In this document: positions 11,901-24,401 of the stretch, piece after piece
How the letters are laid out: each line of letters opens with the position of its first letter
Numbering within the stretch: the first letter of the stretch is position 1
DNA from: Pempheris klunzingeri
Lineage: Eukaryota; Chordata; Actinopteri; Acropomatiformes; Pempheridae
Length of the DNA stretch: 64,000 nt
Assembly (NCBI RefSeq): GCF_042242105.1
Contig: NC_092032.1
Location: 13,007,915 to 13,071,914, forward strand
Direction of reading: 5' to 3'
Made by a program: the position numbers and the translations under genes
The notes under the pieces: generated by a model
The model's input: the letters and a program-made list of their open reading frames with translations, nothing else
Databases searched by the model: none
Told to the model about the DNA's origin: nothing

Positions 11901-14431
11901 GGGTATATAAATATACACACATATATATATTTATAGGAAGGCTAGGCTCTTTTGGCTAATCCATGACAGCAGTGAGGATTTATTCATCTTATATTTGACA
12001 AAGATTAATTGCCTGCCGTTTGCCCACTGACCTCCTATATTTGGCTCAGTTCAAACCCAAAATCTGCTCAGCAACACAAGACGCCTTTCAAAAGGCTGCA
12101 GTATCATAGCTTGTTAACAGATGCCAATGCTGGTTCGATTGCTTTATTACATCCTTCATATTGTTGTCGTACATCATAATGCTGGACATACAGTAAAGGT
12201 CTGAGTGTTAAAGATATAGCAGATTTCCTATGTAATATCAAACACCTCAAAGAAGTAAGTGAAATTAGTTTTACCAGCTGTCCATGTAGACAGTGTGGGA
12301 AAGTGCACAGCCATTAGTTAATTCGTTAAAAACATGTTCCTGCATTAAAACATGCTCCTGCATGTTTTAACGAGGATGAGAAAAATCTCAAATACTTCCA
12401 CTTCGAATCATATCATCACCATATAAAGCTGATATGGCAAACTTGTCCATTTACAACTTTTTTCTGTGCTAGCAGAACAGGTAGCGTACAGTTTTATCTG
12501 AGCTTTTTTGCTCAGAACATCTGCTTGCTGTGGAGACGAGACCGATGAGATCAAAAGGGACTGAACCAAGCAGTTCAGTTGCGAACCATAAAATAAAACA
12601 GTGAAAGACACCAAAATGTTCTAGTGAGCTGAGCTGAACTGTTGAGTCGAGATGACTCTCTGGGTTTGTCAGATTTTTCTCTTTCTCAAGAGACACAATG
12701 CAGAATAATTTAATCCATTAGTGAAATACTGTGGTTTGTGCAGCTTTAATCCTCACTCCAATGCAAACTTTCAGTGGGATGTTTCACTTTTGCCTGACAT
12801 TTCATATCGAGCAGCTTTTAATATTAACTGACGTGTTCCTGCCCTAAAGGTGCAACACAAATAAAGTCAAGCTGATTGATCAAATCAAGTACAGTCAGTA
12901 ATCCACCCACAGAGTCCTCAGAGGAGCCTGATCAGCCTCAAGACAAAGAACCTGTGTGGGTGTAACCTGGATGTGCAGAGGCACCATCTTTTTGCTGTAA
13001 AGTATAAACTTATTCTTTGATATGATTCTAATTGGAGATGCCTAATTTTAGACTTTTTGTACAATTTCTGGTGTTTATACAATATTTGCCATTTGAGAAG
13101 TTTAGTTTATTACATGAAAAAAAATCTAAAAGTAAGGCATCATATTTAAAATGTTTGCCCAGCCCCATTTGTGACTACTCAACTTTAAATAATACAACTA
13201 GACACAAGTATTTCAGATGTTCTGCCCCCCCCGTTCTGGTGACATAAATTAACATTGTCCTCTGGGTTAAACATTTGATTTAAAGTTTGCACTCGAGTTG
13301 CCTCAGATCACACGCCCTCACTCAATTTGGCAAATGTAGAACTGGGGCATTTTCATGGTGGCTGCTTATATAAACACAGAACTTGGGACAGTTTGGGGTG
13401 GAGGGATACATGTGACGTGAAGTAGGTCAGTTACACTTCAAGTATACGACCAGATCTGAAGTGAGCCTTGTTAAATCCTTTTTTCAGTGAATATCTCCTC
13501 TGTCACAGCATCAAATAAAAACGCAGCACTGAACAACCAGAATACTGGTTTTTTCGAAACCAGGCAAAAGCATGACACAAGCTTATTGACTATTCATGCC
13601 GAATTGCTTCACCTTGTTGCAACATAGTAAGTGACTGACTCAAGGCGAGATGTTGGCCTTTAATAGAACTTTCACATGTAGCTCCTAAAGAGCACAGGAC
13701 AGGACAGTCTGAAGCCGCAGACTGCTGCAGTTTAAAATAACACACATAGCTGCTGTTTGTCCCAACCCTAAACCTCCACTGGGGATTTCAAACTTAATAT
13801 GGGGCTGAGTGTCTTCATTTTGAGCGGATGAGCAGAGCTCAGCAAGAATGTGCATCCAACTCTGCCAGTTTGTCTTGGCAGCAGACGACACTGGAGCTAC
13901 AGATGAGGAGATAGAGCCTCTGGGTGCAACCACAGAAATTATGTTCTTGTTGTCTTTCTTCAGTTTTGCCAATATCATCCATGGACTGCAGAGGTGCACA
14001 TGCACATCGTGTATTCCTTACAGGAGAGTGGAAGCGAAATGCTAAAGGTCAAAGCATTTTCAACTCATGCCTCAGTGCACATGAAAAAGACAGTCCATGG
14101 CTAAAAATAAGACAGCTTTATTCATTAGCATGCCATCAGGCATACAGACTGACATCACATTGAAATATTGGATATAAAAATAGAAATAAAGCGACACTGA
14201 AAAATTATTAATTTTCATTCAGAGGGGTCTTTCCTGGAAAAATTAAGACAATGTCTTTTGTTTGTGGTTGTGATGGAATAATTCTTGCCAACAAATACTT
14301 TTGGCAGCCAAAATGAGTCGGCACTTGAAAGCTTTGGAAAAACCAATTAGTTTGCTTAATAGTTGCCAATGAACTCCCCCTGATGGAATCTCTTTCACAG
14401 TATCACAAGAGAAAACAGCTTGTCATTTAAT

Positions 14432-14479
<48 letters not shown>

Positions 14480-17400
14480 TTTACTGCAACTAACAAGGAC
14501 GAAGCTTGGCTGTCCGGAGCCCTACTATGAGTTGCTTCCTGTTTTGTTTACGCCCCAAACAGTTTCCTTTGTTTAGTACCATTTTTTGAGGCCACAGCAC
14601 CCCAAGTAAACAATGAGTGTGTTTAGTGCCCAACCACTTTATGAGCAAGTAGGCAAGTGTGGTTTTGGCTTATCGTGAGCGTGAAAGGTCATTCTAGACC
14701 TTGGAAACAGCATTTTCACAAAAATTATCTTAACATATAAACTTGTCCCCCCCAAGGCTTTCGTCCACATTTCAGTCTTCAACACTGAGTATAGTCCTAA
14801 AGCAAATTTTTTGTCATGTGATTGAGACGATATGTGGTTGAAAACTCTAACCTCAAACCTTGAGTTAAGATTATTTTGTCCAAATAGTTATGCTGCATTT
14901 TATCGCCTTTTGTTTTTGAAACAGTGTTGAGAGCAATGCAGAGTTCGTCCAGCAGAGAGCATCGACAAGTTTATTCTCTGTAAAATGTCCCTTTCACTAC
15001 CTGTCTTGGCCACATTTTAACACAAATTTAGGCTGTTCATTTAAAACATGTTTCTTTTCACCTAAAATTACAAGTTTATAGTCTCTAGAAAAAAAAAAAA
15101 ATTACCCCTCTCTGCAGTTAAAATAAAGGTCGACAGAAGCAGAACACTGAAGGCAAAGTAGTGGCCTATTAATGCATGTACTATGTATCAAACTAAGCAA
15201 CTATTTACATTTGATAATGAGTGAAAGCTGCAAAACATAGCACTGTACTAAAGTTATTAGCGTATGTATATAAAAAAAAAATTTAAAAAAAGGGTATGTG
15301 AAGCAGGTCCAAGTGTTTGAAAGGGACATTAACGAAGCTTACCATTAATAAATGTACTGCCATGGTAAAATGTTTACTGGATACATTTTAAAACATTTCG
15401 CTTTCAAAAAGGAAATTGTTGGTTCAAATGTCACGATTGTAGCTGTGAAGTTCAAAAAGTGCTGCAACTTTTTCCCAGAAAGCAAAAGGTAGTAAACCTG
15501 CCACATAAGAGAGCCACAGCACCAGACGAGTACGGCGCAATGATCTTTAAAGCTGCTGATTTGAGAAGAGCTGCTCAGTAAACCCGATCTGGAGCCAAAG
15601 TGACGACCACAATTCAGTTACAGTACGCCTCGCGGAGGGGAGTTGTTGAATGTCAACCAGCGCTCTGTGCAAAATAGGGCCTCTCAAATTTAACCTCCAC
15701 CCCACCCCAGCAAGCCCCTGAGAATAACTCAGCAGAGCTAGACAGTCTGTGACAGGAGGGCCTTGTGTCCGGGCACCGGGCTCGATAAAGGCCTTACTTA
15801 AAGCAAAAGATAAACAAGCTCGGTTTAACATCACGTTACCAAGAACCCAATGTTACTCAATGCTGGTCAAACCTAAATGTTTCAGACCAACTAAAAAAAG
15901 ATTGCCGACATCAAAACTCAGTGGTGGTACACCAGAAATACTTGCAATTCTAGACATTCAATCCGTTCTTGTTGAGCACTTGGCAACGAAATGTGAAATG
16001 TCTATTTTGAGAGAAAACTTGTAAATGACACATAAATTTCATTTAATACCAGCATGTTGAAATAGCTTCAATATTGAGTTTATGGAATCATTGGAAATAG
16101 TTTTGGGGAAAAATCATTTGCTTTGCTGTTGAGAGATAAGATTAATACCACTCTTATTTAGCATATGGCTGTTAAACATGAAGATAAAACAAAAAAAAAA
16201 CTTGTTAGCTTAGCATAACAACTTGAGACTGGGGAGAAGCTAGCATGGCTCATCCTAGGTGCTAGCACCACTATGGCTCACCAATTAAAATGGCATATTT
16301 TGTTCTATTAAATTCATACAAAAGCCCATGTGTAAAAGTTTTGATCATAGGTTAAATTTCATTCATGCTCTTGTGAAGTGAGTGAGTGTGTATCCCTTGG
16401 TGAGGTCTTCAAATAACTCGTTTTGTTCCAACAACAGCCCAAAACTAATTCATTTACAGCATCCAAATGTGTTCTTGTTGACTTACCATCAAAGCTGCCG
16501 TGTTCTGTAGAATACTGAAGCAGTTTGCCATAAGTCTCCATTGAAGGACAAAAAACAAACACACCAGAGTTGAAACAGTCAGGCCAGCCGGGGTCAGGAG
16601 CAGCTGACAACTCTTCTCTGTCAAACAGCTCATCTATATTTGAAAGCACCTAGGATGCAGGAACAAACAAGTACACACACGAATAGTTACAGTAGAGCAT
16701 CTAGAATTATTCTTGCATGAAAGAAAAAAAAAAAAAAACATTCAGTATCACCAGTGTGTCTGCATCCATGAAAACACATTTGGAGTAATGTGTGAGAGTC
16801 CAGCAATGGAGTTTGGTGAAGGTGACGCCCAGATCGGGCCTCTTCATCATGGCCAGGTGTGCCGTGTCGCCGCTGTCCAGCACGTCCACCACCCTCACCT
16901 CGTCAAAGATTCTCTTCAGCACGGACCTAATGATTCACAATACCACAGAATGAATCATCATCAACAATCCAGGTGGAAAACAAGACTTGAAAAGAACGCC
17001 AACGGCAGTGATTGAGAAATGCTGCCCCGCTGGTTGCAGGTAAGGTTTCTTACTGGCAAGGCTCCGACACTTGTGGACCAATGAGGGCCACCAGCTTCTT
17101 GGTTGTATTGTGGCTGCGAAGGGACTTGCCCAAAACCATGACTCCCCGAGCATAGCTGTCATTGGTAGCCAACGTCACAAAAGCCTGGTCTGCAGAGGAC
17201 AGAAACACAAAGAATTCATGTTTAATTAACAAAGACTTTTTTCCTCATGGACACTGTGATACTATTAGAAGTTGGCTGTTGCTGATCTGTGATGTTAAAA
17301 TGTTAATTTTGATAATCTGCTTTTTGCTGTAGGCAAGTTTACTGCACATCAAAAGTCATCTACACGAGAAAAACAGATGTCTGGTCACATATAAACACAC

Positions 17401-19041
17401 GTCATGTAATTCAACATATTTGATGGTGGACTTGAAGATGTCCGACTTTGTCCGCCATACACTTGCTGATCAAACTCAGGAGCAAAGAGTACAATCTGCA
17501 TGTCAAATAATGCCAATAGCACAGTTAGTGGAAAGCAGGGAGCTCCAGTAGAGATAAATCAGAATAAATCTTCAGTCTAACAAGTAGCCGTTGTTATTTA
17601 ACAGACACCAGGACATTTACAACAAAATTAGCAAAGCGTAGCTGCAATAACTCCCCCCCCTCTAAGTGAAAACAGAAATATTTTGGGTGGATCCTTTCAT
17701 ATCTAAAAGCAAATAAAAACATCTGGCGACTTATTGGTCCAATCAACCCATAATTTCCTCAAGCGCTACGGTCTGGCTTCAGTGAAAGATTTTTTTTTTC
17801 CACTTATTTGTTAGAAGAATAAGACAAGTATCCAGCAGCAGAATAACAGTCTCATAAAAAAAAAAAAAAGGTGAATTTTATATGCAGTGTGGTGCCTGCT
17901 CTGAACCACCACCTCCTCTTACAGCAGGGAGGAAAATCTGTCAGCTACCTGCCAAGTCATGTCTCAGAACAATGAGTCGCTGTGAGAGAGGACACATAAA
18001 CTGAGATGATGAAGTCAGCATGGCCGCAAGGGAGCTTGTGTGCCTGCAGCATGCGGGCCAACATGGATCCCACTAGGATTGTAAATCAAACTCTTGGTAC
18101 TGTACCACTAGCAATGGGCAAAAAAACACAAAACAAATACAGTATGTGCAAATTGTTAAATGCCTCAAGGTTTCTATAATTTTGAGACAGAGCGCAGTGT
18201 TGCCAGGAAAAGTAGTCCACTCTCACTGGCTGCACACAGCACCACACCTCCTCTCTGCCTCACACCCCCTTTTAAATTGGTACCAGCGCTGCAGGATTCT
18301 ATGCATGCAGCCCAACATGAACCTGAAGAAAGCTGAAGAAAGAGAGCAGTGAGTCCAACCACAGCCTCAGCTAGGTGGATGCCTGCACACACACCCCTGC
18401 TATCTGCTATCTCCCTCATTCAGATTAAATCACAAGTGGGAGAGGAGTTATGGACGATCCTGGCGTACAGAAGCTCAGAGTTTCTAAACTAAACTAAACT
18501 AAACTAGTACAAAAGGGGCCCCTGCAGAAATATTGCTTTTGTTTTTTTAAATGACTTCATTCATAAGAAGGGTGTGGCCAGGAGAGATAATAAGCATCTC
18601 AGTTACGTGGTTTAATCACGGCTCATGGTTTTAGCTTACTTCTCCTCAGCATGACACGGACTGGACCAAACGACATTTATGGCTGTCACATCTGGTAAAC
18701 ATGTTTTCAGACATGGCTGACAGCTACATGCTTAAATGTAAGTTGGTCACTGCGACGGACAGCAAAGCACAAACGGAGACGGCACGTACTTTAACCCCAC
18801 AGACCCCAGGAGACTGCTGCTTAAAATAAACACGACCAAACGACAGAGAAAGCGACTTTTGACGACTGCCATTTTAGCCACATTAGCTGCAAACTGATAT
18901 CAAACACCGCGAGACTTTTAACTTTTTTTTTTTTTTTTTAAAGAAAACTTCAAAGAAAACGCATTTAAGCGAGAGTTTGGCTCCTCGGTGACAGAGACTA
19001 CACGCGCTGGTTGAGAGGTTAAAATGTGACATACCTGCCAT
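8936..19041 (-). CDS. gyg1: Glycogenin-1 (glycogenin glucosyltransferase), 7 coding exons
   Basis: Coding exons (minus strand, in order) are 19035-19041 (ATG GCA G only), 17054-17189, 16752-16926, 16487-16649, 11080-11206, 9674-9890 and 8936-9082: 972 nt, 323 aa, GT-AG introns and consistent phases. Glycogenin primes glycogen synthesis in the cytosol by attaching UDP-glucose residues to its own tyrosine, after which glycogen synthase extends the chain. The GT8 fold is intact: the Mn-binding DAD is at residues 102-104, the GGDQG segment with Asp163 follows, and the self-glucosylated Tyr195 ([10 protein letters not shown]) keeps human numbering. The conserved C-terminal tail ([12 protein letters not shown], then [16 protein letters not shown]) is the glycogen synthase-binding segment. 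The linker between catalytic domain and tail is shorter than in the long human isoform; an alternative exon in 9083-9673 cannot be excluded. The tiny first exon was placed from the phase and the strong donor GCAG|GTATGT. Confidence 0.93.
11875..11935. repeat. 29-nt poly-G run followed by AT/AC repeat
   Basis: An uninterrupted run of 29 G on the plus strand (11875-11903) passes directly into an imperfect AT/AC alternating tract. The gyg1 pre-mRNA would carry the C-run. Such runs are prone to sequencing and assembly error, so the length is approximate. Confidence 0.9.
14436..14477. repeat. 42-nt poly-A run in gyg1 intron
   Basis: An uninterrupted A-run on the plus strand. No clear target-site duplication or retroelement body was found around it, so it is recorded as a simple repeat only. 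Confidence 0.9.
18484..18506. repeat. CTAAA pentanucleotide repeat
   Basis: About 4.6 tandem units of CTAAA within gyg1 intron 1. Confidence 0.85.
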
Positions 19042-19136
19042 GGCTGAGGAAGAAGTCGAAGCTACTTTGTAGCCTGGACTTGAGGACACGGCGGCTTTGC
19101 TTGGAGGAAAGGAGCGACTAAATATACAGAGGTGGA

Positions 19137-19142
19137 TTTATA
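19137..19142 (-). promoter_or_regulatory. gyg1: gyg1 TATA box
   Basis: TATAAA on the minus strand lies 96-101 nt upstream of the gyg1 ATG. Transcription would start near 19110 and leave a 5' leader of about 70 nt. It sits just downstream of the palindromic E-box at 19169. This is inferred from position and sequence. Confidence 0.5.
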
Positions 19143-19168
19143 CCAGCGTGACAGTAGCCAGACACGGC

Positions 19169-19178
19169 GTCACGTGAC
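19169..19178 (-). promoter_or_regulatory. gyg1: Palindromic E-box GTCACGTGAC (CLEAR-type) in gyg1 promoter
   Basis: The perfect 10-bp palindrome matches the extended E-box bound by MiT/TFE factors (TFEB, TFE3, MITF) and by USF. It lies 27 bp upstream of the TATA box and 128 bp upstream of the ATG. The sequence match is direct; which factor uses it is inference. Confidence 0.5.
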
Positions 19179-20480
19179 GGTCCCCACACACCCACCTGCT
19201 CCCTGCGTGAGCCTCCCACACCCCCAGCAGGTCAGGGAGGGCGTTTATTCACAGATTTAAAAGTACTCAGAGTAAATGTCCGCACAAGTAGCATTTCACG
19301 CCTCAGAGCAGACTTTAAATGATGTTTTCCCGCTTTTAATTAAGTAAAAAAAGAAAGTGTTGAGGAAGAAAGGAAAGTCCAAAACGTTAGATCTACAGTG
19401 ACATTCCCAAGACATCACTCTGCAGCCTTGACCTTTCCGACAACTGCCACGTCACTGGTGTCATCTTCACATGTGAGGACAATGTGGAGATGGTGATGAT
19501 GCCTTAATGATGTGCTAAGATCAGGAACAAGATGTTCCTTAATATACATTTGGTGTTTTGTCGCCATCTTGTGGATGAAGATGGTTTTCAGCCAGACTTT
19601 GGCACGAGGGGCAGCACAGGAGGTCACTGGTCTTCTTCTGCTGAATTACATAACAGTGAATTATTTTTAGTGGTCTCAGTAGAGCTCAGTGTCAGATCAT
19701 GATGGTGTGGTGGTACTTTTGGAGATGGAGCTACTTAATATTTATTCTATTTTTTATATTTAAACGAAAAATAGTAGGTGAGTGTGCTTAAAATGCACAA
19801 ATAATGGAATATTTCTTTAACCGCATTAGTGATTTTTGGAAAAATATCATCACAGGTTAGGTAGCTTAGCCTAGATTAGAGTAGAAGCATATGAAAACCT
19901 TTTTATTTACAAATGCTGGATGTTATGTGTCTACCTTTGCAGAGAAATGTGTGTCACTGCAGTTAAGTTCCCTGCTGATCTTTGGCTCCTTTATTTTCTC
20001 CACTCAGGCAGATGCTTGGCAGAGCGGAGCCGCTGCCAAGGAGCACTCTGTGGTCGTCACGTGCTGCGCTGCTGGACTGAAATCCTTAAGAGACTGATAC
20101 CCCCGCCCGCCCAACCTCCACTGCTGGAACAGTGCCAGCTCAACCAGGGGGATCACTGGGGTTCAAAGGGGCTGATACAGTAAATTAGAGGATGCTTTTG
20201 TCTCTTGTGTTGTTGTTGTTGTTTTTTTTTGTCTATTTTAAGGATGAAGACACTGAATTGTTCAGGGCAACAAACTGGATGGTTTGTGTTGTTACATTTA
20301 ATGTTTTCTTTGACCATGAAAGAAGTTTTCTGGCCTGTTAGTGATGGGCTATAAAGTGTAAGCATTATTTTACTCACCATACATCACTGTTTTGTTGTAT
20401 ATTTTCATACAAATGACAAAGGCTCAGTCCATCAGACACTATATTATCATATACACATAAAAAATTGATTCAGCATGTGG
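19179..20480. other. Intergenic gap between gyg1 promoter and cpb1 3' end
   Basis: No exon was recognised. In human the mast-cell carboxypeptidase CPA3 lies at this place, but no carboxypeptidase-like exon, intact or broken, is visible here. An inverted CCACAAGATGGC at 19563-19574 resembles a CTCF core. Confidence 0.6.
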
Positions 20481-20495
20481 GAATGGATCATTGAT

Positions 20496-20501
20496 TTTAT
20501 T
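20496..20501 (-). terminator. cpb1: cpb1 polyadenylation signal AATAAA
   Basis: Canonical AATAAA on the minus strand, 158 nt after the cpb1 stop codon, giving a short 3' UTR typical of pancreatic enzyme mRNAs. Confidence 0.6.
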
Positions 20502-20556
20502 GTTTGCACTCATCTTGACATTCTGTCAAGCACAGCGAGGAAACATGGCGGGTGGT

Positions 20557-20578
20557 GCCCGTATCCATGGATACGGGC
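20557..20578. repeat. 22-bp perfect palindrome in cpb1 3' UTR
   Basis: The two 11-nt arms, gcccgtatcca and tggatacgggc, abut without a spacer. In the cpb1 mRNA it lies between stop codon and poly(A) signal and could fold back or pair in trans. Confidence 0.85.
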
Positions 20579-20658
20579 TGGAGATGGCTGAGAGATTGGA
20601 GGGGCTGGGGGCTGGTACAGAGGAGCTGAGTTGGCAGGGGTCCTGGCTGTTCCGCTCT

Positions 20659-23600
20659 TTAATAGAGGTTCTTCTGCACGTAGGCGGCAATGTACTTGAC
20701 GGCCAGCATGGTCTCCTCGCATGTGGGCTTGATCTGAGACTCGGGCAGCAGGAAGCCATAACGACCAGTGTCACGCAACTCGAAGGTGTAGGAATACTTC
20801 ACTCCCAGGTCGTAGGCCCAGTCATCAGAGCCTCCAGCGGCGGGGTCTGAGGGCAGATAAGGAGAGAGGGATTATTCAGAATGGGATATGCTGATGACCT
20901 GGGACAGCCTGGACCTGTTTTCATATAAATATTGCTTTCTGGGGTCAAAATCATTTTCTTTGCTAGAAATAGCTTTCTCTCATGAAAAGTCATTGCCTTT
21001 TGTTGCCTCTAGAGGCCATATCTCTCAAAAGAGGTTTGTGTGTTTGGAGCACATCATATTGCATGTTATTATGGGTGGAAAATACACTATCACGCTACTA
21101 TTTCCCCATGGAGACAAATGCAGCAACATTTGCTGTACTTACAGATGGTTGCAGCACCGGGTCCGCTGGTGTAGCGAGTACCATACAGACTGCGCAGAGC
21201 AGCAGAGGCGCCCTCAGCAACCTTCAGCTACAAAACAGAGACGAAACACAAGTCAGATATGTTAAAGGACCAATCAGAAGATTTTTAACCCGAGCTATTA
21301 ACTCTAAACTGAAGAGACGCATAAGCAATACTAAACAGAATCAAACGATTAAAATACAGCTGGGAGTAATAGTAAATAGATGTTTTTCTGCCCTGCAGCA
21401 TCCACCAGCGAGCCAATTCAAACAAAATATGTTTACTGATATTACAGAAAATAGTTAAAAGCTTCAGTGAGTTCCAACAGGAAATGAAACCCTCTGAGAA
21501 ATGCACAAGCAGGAAATGATGTTTCTGGGAGGACAGATGAGTTATGACAGATCCCTGGAGTTCTTTTGTTCTGCAAAGTATGAGGAGAGCTCTTAAATTG
21601 AGAGTGAGTAATAGAGAGGCAGAGACGTGCGATCTGCCTCAGTTAGTGTGAGAGCTGGAGCAGGGGTGTGAGTGTTAACTGCGCAGCCCTCGGACACCCC
21701 AGTGAGAGGTAAAGGAGCCATGAGAATGAGGCCCATGAGCAGGGAGTAAATGATTTGCAGCAGCCTTTAGATAACACACACAATGGGACTGGGTTGGATT
21801 CTTGCTTAAGCTTTTGGAAACACCTTTTTTATAATCACTTTCTATCATATTATATCAGATGCTTTGCTCTGAAAGTTCTGCAATTTGTTGAATGTAGATG
21901 CACACCTTATTGGAAATGCTGCCTTTTACTTTTTATCTTTGTTATTTGTCTGATGATCATTAAATGAAGAGCCAGCTCGATCCAGAATGTAACATACCTG
22001 TGTTTGATGCAGTTAATCTATTGTTATTGCATTCCCAAAGCACATGTTTCCAGTATGGCTGTATGCACAAGGCTGCCACACTATAATGACGCATGTGACA
22101 CTGCCACGGTGAATAATTATATAGTCGCTGTTGCTGACCGAGCATCTTAGTTAAAACATCCACTGTCCTTTTTCAGTTTTATGTTCACTACGACATTGAT
22201 GGCTGATAATGATGACTTACGAGCTCACTGTGGTGTGCAGACAGCTCATAGGTGTAAGAGTAGGGGAAGAGCAGCAGCTGGGAGTAGGAGTGGATGGTGA
22301 TGTAGGCCTTGATGATGGACTTGTTCCTGCGGATGAAGTCGGCTACGTTCTTGACCTCGATCTCAGACTCAGGTTTGTAACCACAGAAGGTGTCGCTGCA
22401 GGGGTTGCTGGAGGCTCCAATGGCTGCAGAGGAAATGACATCTGATCAGCTTTTCTTTACTTCTTTAAATGCATTATGACCACGCTTAAAAGTGCACTTC
22501 ACTGATTGTGCACGTGAATTTAATTTACTTGTCACAAGCAGCGCTATACAGCCTGTGACAATAGCTGCAGTCTTCTGTGGCTCTGGAGAAGGTTTTCTAA
22601 AGTCGGACAAAAAACGTCGGGGAGACCACAGATTTATAACAGAAAGCCTGCTTTAAAAACTGGAGCTGTGGAGTTTGAAAGATGTGGGTGTTTAGATGCT
22701 ACCAAGCTGCATCATGGGAAATGTAGGACTGAAGGTTTTTGGGGTGTGACTCAATCTAGTCAATGAAAGTCATATCACGGCCTCTGCTGCACAGATTTTA
22801 GCCGTCCTCACATAAGCCTCCCGCCATCTTTACAGAAGAGCATTCTAACATCGCTGGAGTGCCCCTTTAAGTTAGAAACTTGTATAAGTTACACTTACTG
22901 CACCAGCCAGCGTTGAAGTTCCTGTTGGGATCGGCTCCAATGCAGCTGGAGCCAGATTTCCTGGAGCGAGTCTTCCTCCACATCCTGTTCTAAAGTCCCA
23001 CAAGTCGATAGAATAAACATGTTAGACATGCATTTAACAAATAAATAAAATTAATATAAACAAGACAAAATTATCTAATGGTCAGGCTCTAAAATTATGC
23101 TTGAAGTTGTAACATACGGCCTTGTGGGTGTAGTCGTAGCCATCAATGTTAAAGACAGGCAGGACGAAGACATCCATCTGGTTGAGCAGGCTGGTCATCT
23201 GAGAGTCACTGCCGTAGGTGGACAGAGCCTGAGGAAGATCGGGAGGAAATTCTGTGCTGTCAAATCAGTGGAAGCTTCTGTTTAAACGCTTGCTATGGCC
23301 CATCCAGGTGTCCCCCTTACCTCCTTGACAAACCACTGGCAGAAAGCAGGAGAGATCCACTCTCTAGCGTGGATACCGCAGTCCAGGAAGATAGCGGGTT
23401 TGGTGGAGCTGGACTTCTTACCAAGCTGTGAAATCATAAAACATTTGTTAGATGTAATTGCTGGTAATATATATAAAAACATCTTCAACACAAGCCACTG
23501 ATATAGCAGACAAGTCTTGAAATACCTTGAGAACAGTCATGGGGCGTCCCTCGTAGGTGTTTCCAATCACCTGCTTGCTGATGAGGTTGGAGTTGGAGGT

Positions 23601-24365
23601 AGCAATGGAAGCGATCCAGGACTGGACCTTAAGTTAAAGGTAGAACGCATAAGTCAGGAAATAACAGTCACTGTAGAGTTTGTTACTGATGGTCTTTCCT
23701 CCTCTTACTTTGTCCCAGCTGTTGTACTTGGTGTAGCTGTGAGCTCTGGGAGTGGGCTTGTTGTCAGCCTGGCCATCAACAGCAGTCTGCACGTCCTCAA
23801 TAAGGATCCTGAGGAGGGATTATTAAAAAAAGTGTTAAAACATCACATGTAAATAATAAAATCTAGTCTTCCAGATGTTTTCATTGCATGTTCCCTGCTT
23901 TTATTTTGCATGAATCGTCTAGTGACCTACTCGTGCTCAATGCTGCTCTGCTGCAGGATGGTGTACACCATGTCCAGGTAGCGGGCAGGCACTCTAATGT
24001 CCACATCAATGTCGATGGTCACCAGCTCAGAACTCTCTGGACTCCAGAAGTCGACCTGCAGATGGCGCCATAGCCAAACACTTGAGCATGTTGAGAAACT
24101 CAGATATGAAATCCTAATACAAACATTTCAGCCTCTTGTTTAACAAATTGTGATTAGCTGAGAGAAATTCTTGCCAAAGATCCAGCAAACATAGACAGTA
24201 TTTGATCCAATCATTCCAGAAATAATGAGTGCAATTAGAGGTGATTTGCATATCTGAATGAGCAATAAGTGGATCATCAAAAAGACCCCAAAAAGTACAG
24301 TTTAGGTTCTTCCACCATCAGCAAATCAATTACACCCCTGTAGCGAGCAAGGATGGCTTCATAGG

Positions 24366-24401
<36 letters not shown>

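Larger units (their letters stand above)
11207..16486 (-). other. gyg1: gyg1 large intron (between coding exons 4 and 5)
   Basis: This 5.3 kb intron contains a 29-nt G-run, a 42-nt A-run and only short chance open frames. No second gene, RNA gene or clear transposon was recognised inside it. Confidence 0.7.

Noticed and set aside
14170..14477. Retroelement ending in the 42-nt A-run
   Set aside because: No target-site duplication, promoter boxes or reverse-transcriptase remnant could be seen.
20491..20850. 119-codon plus-strand frame
   Set aside because: Antisense to cpb1's last exon and 3' UTR, where the minus strand carries GGSDDW and [11 protein letters not shown].
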